Positions 34,832 through 45,843 of a stretch of 64,000 nt of DNA are shown one piece after another. Location: positions 1-64,000 of the forward strand of contig MU394091.1 of NCBI GenBank assembly GCA_022578605.1, written 5' to 3'. Origin of the DNA: Camillea tinctor. Taxonomy: Eukaryota > Ascomycota > Sordariomycetes > Xylariales > Xylariaceae. The stretch's first letter is position 1, and each line of letters starts with the position of its first letter. The notes under the pieces were generated by a model. The model was not told the DNA's origin. It searched no databases and saw only the letters and a list, made by a program, of their open reading frames with translations. The translations under genes and the position numbers were made by a program.

Positions 34832-35985
34832 AGGTAGGGGCAAAGGGATCATGATTGGATTGACGAGCATACAGTATATGTATACATATGTATATATTTC
34901 CTTCTTGCATGGTATGGGGCGGAGGTATTGTAAGGGCAAAGACGGAGAAAGGGGAAAAGGACTTCGGATGCTGATGCTCAGGAGAGCATGATTACGACTT
35001 ATGTGGATATGTAGAGGGATGGACAGACAGAGGGGAGATGAGATGATGAGGTGTGCGTTGGATGAAATTTACGAGTTTCCACTTTCATATGATCGTGGAT
35101 ATGATGAGATTTCCGATATCCAATGTTCACAACTTTGGTATACGAACTGTAGATGAATTAACTTCAATGGATAATCCTAAAAAAGTAAGCTAGGTTAAGT
35201 GGACCCCCCTTTTTTTCTTCTTCTCAAACCTTAGAACAGGTATAAGTACCGAAAATGGTAGAGTTAATGTCCCTGAAAATGCATACTAGGTATGTAGGTT
35301 AGTTCTGGCTTGTCTAGTTACTACTACCATGTATGTAGTTAGTACATGGTTAATTGTTGACATGTACCCTTGTACTATGTACCCCGCGGATTGCGGATTC
35401 GATGCATACGCCCCAAGAACCCCCCACCGCGGCTTTCTCCTCCCACTGACGTTTGACAGACGGGACAGCTTTCACTTGTGCCAAGACGTGCACCTTCGCA
35501 ACCTTAACCTACTAACCTAGCATCTCCTACCTCTAGCACCTACCTCTAGTGTAGCACCTACCTCTAGTGTAGCACCTACCTTTAGTACCTACCAACCAGG
35601 ATCTCCCCTCTGAGAGCTTACTTACCTATTCTATCCATCTTATCCATCTTATCCATAATCAACCATCTTTTTTCATTCATATAACTGGCCTATTTGTTTT
35701 CCAGCTTCAGCCCTCTTTCTTTCTCTATCTCACTCTCTGTCTTTTTTTTTTTTTAAATCTTATTTCTACTTTCCCAGCTCTCGTCTACTACTTTTGTAAT
35801 CAGCATGTAATAAATCAAAACCTAGAAAGAAAGACAGAAAGGAAGAAGAAGAAGAAAAAAAAAAGAAACCCTATTCACCTCGGTATTCCACATTATCCTC
35901 GTTCATCCATGACCGCACGATCTTCGTCCAACATCCAGTCGAGCTTAGCAGACTTAGACACTGCGGCCTGTTTCGCGCTGGAACC
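34832..35985. other. Intergenic, REV3 3' end and NVJ2-like promoter
   Basis: No gene supported. The stretch 35534-35587 holds three tandem 18-bp units. 35700-35870 has T-rich and A-rich tracts close to the downstream start. An ATG at 35909 opens a frame that is not in phase with the gene start at 35986. Confidence 0.5.
35534..35587. repeat. Three tandem 18-bp units
   Basis: The unit TAGCACCTACCTCTAGTG is present twice perfectly and a third time with two changes. It lies in the region upstream of the NVJ2-like gene. Confidence 0.85.
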
Positions 35986-38900
35986 ATGGCGAGCTGGACT
36001 GCTTTTCTCTTGGCCTACCTATTTGGTGGCATCACCTTCATCCCTCTTTTAGTGATCGCCGTACTTGTCCACGCCCATTTGACCTTCCCTGTCCGTGCCG
36101 ATCCCGACCCTGGCGACGAGAATGACGCCGATAGCATTGTCCAGCCGGGCGATGATCTCACCGAGCTCAAGGCAGCCCAGAAGGAGGATGTCAAGCAGAA
36201 GCTCATCGCCGAGTCTAGCGTAGCCACCGGATATTTTGCCGTGTGTCGTGAATACACCCCTATGGGTATCAATGCGAAACCTATCGAACGTTCTACTCCC
36301 GTAGGGCCAACTACCATTGCCGCGCCGAGTCCCAGCGTATACCAGACCATGTATAGAAGTATATTCGATAGGAAGCATTCGTCTGGCCCCCTCGATGATA
36401 ACAAGACTGCGAGCCAACGCCCCAGAAGGGCCGGGAATGTGTTCTTCGTCGTTCTCAGGTAGGTTCATCGCTGCGACCGCCAGGCTGGGAGCAAAATAAG
36501 ACGAGGCGGCTGACCCGGGATCTGTTAGGCACGGCCACCTCATGCTATTCGACGACGACGAACAAATCGAAGTGCGACATGTCATATCGCTAGCCCATCA
36601 TAATATTAGCATATACTCGGGAGGAGACCGCACCCCCGAAGGTGAACTATATATCAAGCGGAGTGCGTTGTGTCTAACCAGGAAACCGGACGGTAAAGAG
36701 CTCGCCCCGGATACGCAGATATCAAAACCATTTTACCTATTCACCGAAAACTGCTCCGCGAAAGAGGACTTCTACTTCGCCCTGCTGAGAAACCAGGAGC
36801 AGAGCTTTGCTGCACAGAACCTGGCCCCGAAGCCCCAGCAGTTCGAGGTAAAGAACATCATCTCGCTGGTGCAGAAACTACACTCGTCGGATGAATATGT
36901 GCAAACGCGATGGTTGAATGCATTCCTGGGCAGGATGTTCCTCGGCATCTACAAGACGAAGGACATCGAAAACCAGATCAGAGAGAAGATCACCAAGAAG
37001 ATATCGCGCGTCAACCGACCCTCTTTCCTTACGAGGATAGCGATCCAGAACATAGATACTGGCGATTCGGCCCCGTTCATAAGCAACCCCCAGCTCAAAA
37101 ACCTCAATGTCGATGGGGAATGCGTTATGGAAGCCGATGTCAAATACACCGGCAACTTCAGACTGGAGGTTGCCGCTACCGCTCGTATTGATCTAGGAAG
37201 TAGGTTCAAAGCCCGAGAGGTTAATCTCATATTAGCTGTAGTTCTGAGGAGGCTTGAAGGTCACGTACTCTTCAAGATAAAACCACCTCCGAGCAACCGC
37301 CTGTGGTTCTCTTTCCAGTCCATGCCTAAAATGGAAACAACTATTGAGCCCATCGTCAGCTCACGACAGATCACTTATACGGTCATTCTTCGACAGATTG
37401 AAAACAGGATTAAGGAAGTGGTTGCAGAGACGCTAGTCGCGCCTTTCTGGGACGACATCCCCTTCTTTAACACGGAACATAAACAATGGCGTGGGGGTAT
37501 CTTCGAGGGTGATGACGTAGTGGAACACGCCCCTGACCATGAGACCATCGCCGCTCAACTTGGTAACGTCGATGAAGTTGGCCATATGGAGGAGTCTATT
37601 GCTGGCACGCCTACAACCCCCGAACTACTACCTATCGAGAAGAGCCAAAGTATGCCTATCGGTGAGAATAACCAATCAACTGGTTTCTGGGGCCGGAGAT
37701 TAAACTCGAAAAAGCCTACACATATCAACGGCAGCCAGTCGGCCTCTGCATCAACAACCGCTCTTGATTTAAAGAATCCTTCACCAAATTCCACAGCCGA
37801 AGTACCACGGCGTATCCGGTCGGGCTCCTTCTCAGCTTCGAGCCCTATCGTGAGTACAGATCCTACACATGCAGACACCTTCAGGCCGTCTTCTACGCCA
37901 CCTGATCGCGATGATGCGATAAGCATGATGGCGAGCATTTCCTCCAGGTCTCCCAATAATTCGCCAATGCACTCACCCGCTGGTTCTCCATCCAAGTCGT
38001 CATCATCAATCACTCCTGGAAATCTCTCAAATTCTTCATCGGAAGCCATTTTTGGTTCGCAGAGCAACCAGCAGACACCCGTAGCTCAAAGACGGAGGCA
38101 CACAACGTCTTCCCGGGAAAGCGTTGCGAGTGAAAGTATCCACTCGAGTCAGAATTCGGTCAAGAGCGGGACGAGTTCTATTGGGCGAGGTTTATTTGGA
38201 CGTAAAGACACGCCATCGCCAACTATCCCCAACGCAACAAATGAGAACAAACGTAATACTCTAACCGCCATGTCTAATGCCGCCGCCACGGCAAAGCGCT
38301 GGGGCTTAAACGCATTGCAGCGCCAAGCCGACAAGAGTATTAACGGGCGGAAGCTCTCAGATCCTCATGTGGACTTAAACCAGCCTATGGGGCGAGGCCA
38401 GCCACTTCCACCCCCAGGCACTCCCTTGCCAGGACCGGGTCAGAAAGCTACGCCAATGCAAATGCCAGCTCCCAAACGCAAGCCGCTTTCTGTACCGCCG
38501 CCACCGCCCACACGGCACAGCAACGGACATGTGAACGAGACAAATACCGAACGTCGCCCGGTACCGCCGCCCCCGCTGCCAAGGCGAAGACGGATATCCC
38601 AGATCCACTCTACGGAAGGGATCGGCGATAATATAGAAGAAAACGTCCTAATTGTCGAAGCACCGGAAGACTCCGAGACGAACTCGCCCTCGCCGGGACA
38701 TCTGCCCAGCTATGTTCAACCGTGGGTGGAAGACGCCGAAGAACTAGACGAGAGCTCGGATATGCCTATGCTCGAAGAGCAACCCAAAGGACCACCGGAA
38801 CTGCCCCCACGTCCGGCAAGCCACGAGCAGGACCGGGACCAGGACCAGGACCAGGACCAGGACCAGGATCAGGATCAGGACGCTAGGTCTTGGGATCAGA

Positions 38901-39058
38901 AGATGACAATAGCTGAAGACGATAACGAAGACTATTCGAATTGGATAGACATGCCGGAGTTTCAGCAAGATTCGATTTCTAATGCGGTTGGTGATGCTGC
39001 CAATGACGGGGCACAAGTGGGACAGGAGCAAAGGAAGATACCAACACCACCGCTATAA
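35986..39058 (+). CDS. NVJ2-like SMP-domain lipid-transfer protein, 1000 aa
   Basis: Two exons, 35986-36458 and 36529-39058, joined across a 70-nt intron (GTAGGT donor, GTTAG acceptor). The N-terminus has one strong membrane segment (AFLLAYLFGGITFIPLLVIA). A PH-like domain follows around residues 150-260 (VFFVVLR joined to HGHLMLFDDDEQIEV). The SMP domain lies around 290-480 and includes WLNAFLGRMFLGIY, RIAIQNIDTGDSAPFI and a conserved WFSF block. The C-terminal half is Ser/Pro-rich with polyproline stretches and an Asp-Gln repeat. Membrane anchor, PH and SMP in this order is the layout of yeast Nvj2 and animal TEX2, which move lipids (ceramide in yeast) at ER contact sites. Its 3' end converges on COX13. 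Confidence 0.88.
38831..38881 (+). repeat. Coding hexanucleotide repeat (Asp-Gln)n
   Basis: GACCAG/GATCAG units repeat about eight times in frame within the NVJ2-like tail, giving an alternating Asp-Gln tract. Length is likely to vary between strains. Confidence 0.9.
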
Positions 39059-40129
39059 TAATGCACACCCCTCCACAGTACCATATCATAACCATTCATC
39101 ACATAACACACCAGATACGGTTTACAATGCATGATTCGGGGTGTTATGGAGTTTCTAGACAACAAGGGAGCAGGGGGGCAGGGAGTTACTCTAGTCCTTT
39201 TCTTTTATTTTCCATTCTTCTTTTCTATGGGCCAGGGTTTAAGGGAAGGAAGGCGAAGATAGGCAGGATCAGAAGCGATAAGGTAATACATAGATGGTCA
39301 AGGAGAGGAAGATGGTGAAATGAAGGGAGATGGGGGATTAAGAGGATTGGTTAGTTGGGGGGTAGAGGTTGATATAGGAGTTTTTGTGTAACCTATACAG
39401 ATGCCCAGTACAGCACAATATTATCAAAAGGTACACAGTTGTCATTGTTCATATTCTCCACTTTCAGTAAATATGTATTGGTTTTCTTTCAGAAAAGGGG
39501 TTGAGATTGGGCATAGGGGGAAGAGTGGAGTGAGAGGGTGGCGAGAGCGCTCTTACCTAGGAATGATCAATCTCCCTTATACATGCACATATAAATCGAT
39601 CTATTTGGGCCTTAAAGCATAATCAATGACCTTGTCCAGCCTCATCAGCCTTCCCCCCTTTCATAGAAGCAATTGCGGATAGAGATAAGATATAGTGGAG
39701 ACTAGGCTAGTGAGGTCAGAGGTTAAGCACTGCTGACTAAGTTACGATATTAATGACCTACCTAACCTAGTAGGTAATCATACTATGATGAACGGTTTTG
39801 TAAATGGTCAGAGGAAGGATATTCATGCAAATATTGGGATATTTCGTTTAGTGATTGACAAAAGGAACATGTACACGGCGGTCCACGGTAATGTTTTTAG
39901 TTTCTTTTTCCTCTTCTATGCAATGTTCCTTTCGCTACCCCATCCCTTCCCATCCTTTCCATCGAGATCTCCCCTTATAATGCAAACAAAGCCCCTAATT
40001 ACTACATCCTCCTTATACACAGTACCGTCACAGCAACCACGTCTCACTCTCCTTCACCTCAGCCCAAAATCCTTACTCCAGAGCCCGAACCAAGTAATGA
40101 GTTTCGGAGAGCGGGATTACGGGGCTGAC
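39059..40129. other. Intergenic between convergent NVJ2-like and COX13
   Basis: Just over 1 kb, with no supported gene. The plus-strand frame at 39785-40201 overlaps the last COX13 exon on the opposite strand and is a chance frame. Confidence 0.55.
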
Positions 40130-40989
40130 CTATGTGGTCTTGTCCTTGTTGTGGTAGTTGACGCTGTCGTTCCAGCTATTTCGTGGGTTTGGCAGCGTTA
40201 GCATGAAGACCGGGCCATAGTGAATAAATATATACATCCTTCTTCCTATTCATGCTTTCCCCCTCACTTCCTTTCCCTTTTCCCTCTGATCTGAAAAAAA
40301 AAAAAAGAAACATTATGTAAAAAGGAGAGAACTTACAAGAGGGTCTTGTCGCCGTCTCCCCAGGGGAAGTTCTTGGTGCGGATGTTTTGGTAGGGATACT
40401 CGACGCGCTCCTCTAGGGGAGGCAGGTGCTCCCAGTGCTCCCAGTGCTCGGTCCAGAGGTTGTAGGCATTGGCGCCGGCGAGGATAAGAGAAGGGATCAC
40501 AGCACTGTTTCGAGAAAGAATAATTTAGTCTAAGACGACTCTTTTCATTCCTTGAAAATAGTTTGGTATATATGTTGTTTGCCTGATATAAATTTTTTAT
40601 AACGATCGTGGGGGGGTCGATGCATTCATTATATCGAGAAGAAATGGGGAGTGGTGGGCTGATGGCTTACTAGATGGAGATCTTGCGCCAGAGCTCTGTA
40701 GTGACAGATGAGTAGTTAGTATATTTCTCATTGCAGGATTTGGGTTTGGATTTGAAATTCAATTTGAAATTAATATAATATAGGGCTATATCGTAGCACG
40801 GAAAGAGAGTTCGATAAGAGAGGACTTACCGGTGGTACCGGCAGCGTGCTCCTTGACGGCACGACGCTCCCTGACGAAAGCGTTCTCGGTCGAGGCTAGA
40901 CGGGTCTGGAGGCCGGAGCGGAAGACGGGAGCGGCGCGCAACTGGGCCGTCAATCGGGGAGCGGAGCGGAGGACTTGTCGCTGGAACAT
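40130..40989 (-). CDS. cox13: Cytochrome c oxidase subunit VIa (COX13)
   Basis: Four exons: 40989-40830, 40695-40671, 40504-40337 and 40175-40130, including a 25-nt exon. The CDS is 399 nt, 132 residues. The first 33 residues are Arg/Ser/Ala-rich without acids (MFQRQVLRSAPRLTAQLRAA...), a mitochondrial presequence. The mature part has the conserved ELWRKISIYAVIPSLILAGA membrane segment, then EHWEHWEHLPPLEERVEYPY, NIRTKNFPWGDGDKTLFW and a short tail. Subunit VIa is a regulatory subunit of complex IV in the inner mitochondrial membrane. Its position next to APN2 is the usual arrangement at fungal MAT loci. It is divergent from APN2. Confidence 0.95.
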
Positions 40990-41737
40990 TTTTTTTTCTT
41001 TTCTTTTTGTTTTGATTTTATTCGGTTGGTTTTGTTGTCGGTGTATGGGATGTCGTATGTAGGGTCGAACTCAATGGATTGAGTAGTAGTAGTAGTTGTT
41101 TAGTTTAGAGGTGAGGTTCGGAAGGAGAATGGGCTGATTGTCCCCATGTCGAATGAGGTCAATTCTAAATCATATAACCTAAGCTCGGCTGCTTTTGGGG
41201 CGTCGGTTATTTATCGGGGGAAAAAAAGACTTACTTTCTGACTCGCAGCACTGCACTGGCAATATGGGTCTGTGCGCACACAGGTCACGGGTTCTCGGGT
41301 CAGTTTGGTGACGCATTTGAACGTCGCGACTTCCCGCGTGCTGGCACATACCTGCTTCCACTTACCACTTCGCGAATGAATTTAAATTGAATGATCTACC
41401 AATTGAATAGGACTAATACCTACTAATGCACCTTTATCGAATAAAGTAAAATCAAAAGGTCGAGTGTAACCTTTCAGTAACCCGTGATCACGATTAAGTA
41501 CATCTAGTACATACCTACCTAAACATATACTTACTACATACCTACCTAACAACAACCTCTTCAGTTGGTGTTCACCACTACCACTTTCATCTTTCTACAT
41601 AGTCAATTGGACCTATACCTTAAGTGCGAAATCCACTTACAAACAAGCACTAGAGGATGAAATAAATCCGTTCTCGTGTCTAAGACTGAACACCTACCCA
41701 AAGCTGAAATTAAAATAAATAAACAAATAAATAAATA
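40990..41737. promoter_or_regulatory. Intergenic between divergent COX13 and APN2
   Basis: 748 bp holding both promoters. It includes a T-rich stretch next to COX13, repeated TACCTACCTAA-like motifs around 41510-41550 and an A-rich leader (41707-41737) before the APN2 start. No further gene seen. Confidence 0.5.
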
Positions 41738-44052
41738 ATGGGCGGTATACGGATTACATCTTGGAATGGTTAGTTTCCCCTATCACTCACCATCCTTCAA
41801 CTGGGAATTCCTAGTCCTAAACACAAGCACAAGTATCATACCACTAACCTCAAACTCCAATATAGTAAATGGTATTCGGTATGGCATCACCGGCATCGCC
41901 GGAGCGTTGCTTGGCTCCCCGTGTTAATTAATCATGTCTATAGAAATCCATTCAGCTATCAACCATGGCGTGAGAAACGAACCTTCGAGGTCAGTAGCCA
42001 TCCTATGTCTCACCTCACCTTGCCTTCACCTTGCCTTCACAACGGCCTGTCTAACAATATCTAACACCTCCACCCCTGCCCCTAACCCTCTAGGCCATGT
42101 TTGATATCCTGGAAGCCGACATAGTGGTCATGCAAGAAACCAAAATCCAACGCAAAGACCTACAGGATGACATGGTGCTCGTTCCCGGATGGGATGTATA
42201 CTTCAGTCTCCCCAGACACAAAAAAGGTATGCTAGTAAACCGCAAGACCAATACCTACCACCTAATCTCTTTGCGCTGACCCGTCCGCGCCCCCCCCTGA
42301 ACGCAGGCTACGCTGGCGTGGCCATCTACACCCGGAACTCGGTATGTATGCCTATACGGGCAGAAGAGGGCATTACTGGTGTGCTCTGCCCGCCCAACTC
42401 AACTACCAAGTTCCGAGATCTTCCTGAAGACCAGCAAATCGGGGGGTATCCTCAGGAGGGACAGCTAGCCGGTGACGTCGATGAAGCAACCCTCGACTCG
42501 GAAGGGCGCTGTGTCATCCTCGAATTCCCAGCTTTTGTCCTCATCGGAACCTACTGCCCCGCAGCTCGTGACGAGACACGCGATGATTTCAGATTGGGGT
42601 ACATGGACGCCCTCGACGTTCGCATACGTAATCTCATCGCTATGGGCAAACGGGTCATCCTAACGGGAGATCTCAATGTGATCCGTTCTGCCATCGATAC
42701 TGCTCATATCCCCAAACAAATTAGGATGGATAAAACCACAGTAGAGGAGCTATTCTCAGATCCCCCCCGGCGCCTGTTTAACCATCTTCTTTTCGAGGGG
42801 TGGGTTCGAGGACAACGAGACCAGAACCGGGAGAACCCCGTTTTGTGGGATCTCGGCCGCCTTTTCCATCCAACCCGTGAAGGAATGTATACCTGCTGGG
42901 ATATGAAGAGGAACTCACGTCCCGCCAACTTCGGTAGTCGAATAGATTATGTGCTATGCAGCGACACCATGAAGGACTGGTTTATCGACGCTAATATTCA
43001 GGAGGGTTTGATGGGTTCTGATCATTGCCCTGTATTCGCCACCCTCAGGGACATGGTCCAAATAGACGGGAAAGAAGTACATACCAAAGACATCTTGAAC
43101 CCACCTGGAGTTTTTCAGGATGGAAATCGACTTAGAGACTGGACGACAAAAGACCTTCTCCCCATGTCTGCCAAACTCATCCCGGAATTTAACAACCGCC
43201 GAAGCATCAAGGACATGTTCTTCAAGAAAACCGCAAATCCCAAGTCAACATCAACGTCAACGTCAACACCAACACCGACATCTACACCTGCACCAAGTGG
43301 CGAGCCACTCGGCGATTCTAGCAAGGACCTGGTAGGCCCGACTCCGTCTTCTACATCAGACTCATCATCTCAATCTGGGCAGCCATCCTCACAACCCGTG
43401 TCGCTCACGTCAGTCACCTCGCCACGCACCTCAACATCTAGTAGTCTCAAGCGTACACCTTCTACCGTATCGAATGCAAACAAGCCCTCGAAAAAGGTGA
43501 AAGCGGCGTTAGTCAAAGAGCCGTCAGCTAGGGGCCAGAGCACCCTGATGGGGTTCTTCAAATCCAAGGCCACGGCAAACTCGAGTGCGGATACGGTAGT
43601 CGAGGATGATCAGAAGCCTACGGGCAATCTTGATGGCGTATCGGATACCAAGAACGAAACAGACATGCTCGGAAGTCAGACTGCTCGTGTGAATGATAAC
43701 GAGACGAAGAATACTCACCCCTCGGCTGATCCCGAGAAGGTGTTTGACCCCATACAAAATAAGGAATCGTGGTCTAAAATACTGGGCAAGCGGGTAGTTC
43801 CCAAATGCGAACATGGGGACGACTGTGTTAGCCTGGTGACTAAAAAACCGGGTGTTAATTGCGGTACGTGCCTATCGAGCTGATTTACGCCGTGTTTGAG
43901 AAAACATGCTGACTTTTTTCTTCCCAGGGAGGTCTTTCTTTGTTTGTGCCCGACCCATTGGTCCTTCGGGCGAGAAGGAGAAGGGGACGCAATGGCGTTG
44001 TAGCACGTTTATATGGAGTAGCGATTGGAATAAGTCGCAACAAACCACTTGA
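41738..44052 (+). CDS. apn2: AP endonuclease 2 / DNA lyase (APN2)
   Basis: Six exons: 41738-41768, 41866-41878, 41944-41989, 42094-42226, 42307-43863 and 43928-44052. They give 634 residues. Exon 2 is only 13 nt; it is needed to build the ITSWNVNGIRNPFGYQPWRE motif. Family landmarks: the Mg-binding VVMQETKIQ, the GTYCPAA region, TGDLNV, RIDYVLCS and the terminal GSDHCPVFA. After a Ser/Thr-rich linker with an early QSTLMGFFK motif (resembling a PCNA-interacting peptide) comes a GRF-type zinc finger: CEHG...C...GRSFFVCARPIGPSGEKE...WRC. The enzyme cleaves abasic sites and cleans 3' ends in base-excision repair. APN2 is the standard flank of MAT in Pezizomycotina. Confidence 0.95.
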
Positions 44053-45843
44053 GATATAGTTAGTGGTTGAGATGATTCCCTGTTGGAGTACATTCCAATC
44101 CACGATGGAAACCCTGCCACTGCCAACCCAGGGGGTAGCATCCTGAAGATGCGATGTGCTGGGTGTATGTGAGGAGGCAAAACCTACGGCTTTCAGCCTC
44201 CTCTAGATAAGAAATGGGGGGTGACTTGAGACCCAACACTTATAAAGGATGAAGCATATATACTCCCTAGTTAGGATCGGGATTATGTACTTATACGAAG
44301 GTTTTACACAGGTCAGCAAGGCGTTGTCATTGATATCATGATTCTAATGAAGATGCGGTATACGCATGTTCTATACATTATTATAGTAGTACCGGTTCTT
44401 TGTAATCTGACTGGGCATCTAATCTGGCACATATCATCGTCATGCTATGATATAATCATTTCACCATGCCCTACAATATAGACAAAAACAGAAAGAATCT
44501 AACAGAAGGGGGTAGGTTAGATAGATCTACGGTGAACATATCACATTCTGTTATTGTCACAGAAGAATATCAGAGTCTTGCCAAAGTTGACTGATTGACC
44601 ACTGGGTGGCTCGACTTCCATTCAGAGGGAAACGAGAAAAGAAAGCAAAAAACATATATATGTACAATAGCCACAAATCTCAATTTCCTCCACTATCAAC
44701 CACTGTCCTGGTATATAAGCATCCTTCCGTCTCTGGTTCGTTTTTTTTCTTTCTCTACTTCCAGCTCGATCTTAATGAGCGAAATATATATCCCATATCG
44801 TACCATTCATATTGGTTACCACCATGGTCTAGGTATTTCCTTTGACGACATGATTGCTGGGTACCTTGATATGGTGTTGATGGTGTGGTGATGATGAGAA
44901 GAGAAAAGTTGTGAAGACCAGCACAACAGAAACAGGAGAAAGGCCAGGAGAGGAAATATAAGGACCCCAGGTTCCGTCCGATCAGACCAGCTGATCATGA
45001 GCACAAGAACACGATACCGCGCACCAAAGAACCTCGAGTCATAGACGTATCCTAGTTGGCAAGACCAAGGGAGACGAAAAATATATAGCCATCATGACCG
45101 GCCGGCCGGCTGTGTAAGGGATATATACATTGATTGGTGCTGGGACGGGGTATCGAGTTCGTATCATCGGGAGCGCGTGAACAATTGGTTGTTGTGCAGG
45201 CGTAACGTAGCGTAAACACGTATCTTCGTGATGTCCCCAATACCTCCAGAATTCTTGGTGCCTAGAGGCTCGAACTGTCGGGACGAGACGTGCAAAGAAG
45301 AGCAGAACGTAAAAACGAAAACATGCGTGGGGTATATAGTAGACGAATGTGCATGCCAATAAAAGCAGAACTCGAAAGGAGGCAAAAAAGAATGGGTATA
45401 TGTACATATACAGACAAGTGGACTTTTTTGGTGATTGTTTTCGTCTTTTACGCTTTTTTTTTCCTTCTGTTTTCTTTTGTTGAGGGTATAGAGTATGGTA
45501 TATCATTTCATCGATTTGTATGGGGAGACTGGGACTGAGGAGCGCCACGGGCGTGAATCTGTTCATGTGAATACCATAAAACTACCACCCGGATGGACGA
45601 GGGAAAAGTATAGTGTGAGGGGAGGTCGGTACGAAGAAATTGAGGGGCGAAAAGTCCAGGCTTAAGGTTGTCGGTCGAGAGTAAGAGCCCGGTAGGAGTC
45701 AGTACTGATTAGCAATATATATATAACAGTGTAAGAGTGAAGTCGAGATGGCGAATAACAACAGCCTAACCACAACCATGGTTTTGATCATATCTGCTGG
45801 CGTAGCAGATATGTCCCCTACTCTAATACTCATTCGCTGAGCA
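44053..45843. other. MAT idiomorph: spacer between APN2 and HMG gene
   Basis: 1.8 kb with no recognised gene. The longest frame, 175 codons on the minus strand (45039-45566), is basic then hydrophobic and low in complexity, with no motif. It could include the 3'UTR of the HMG gene. The boundary of conserved flank and idiomorph cannot be placed without the opposite mating type. Confidence 0.5.

Noticed and set aside
45039..45566. 175-codon minus-strand frame in the MAT locus
   Set aside because: Composition is low complexity (Lys/Arg then Phe/Leu/Tyr), no motif, and it may lie in the 3' flank of the HMG gene. Not listed as a gene.
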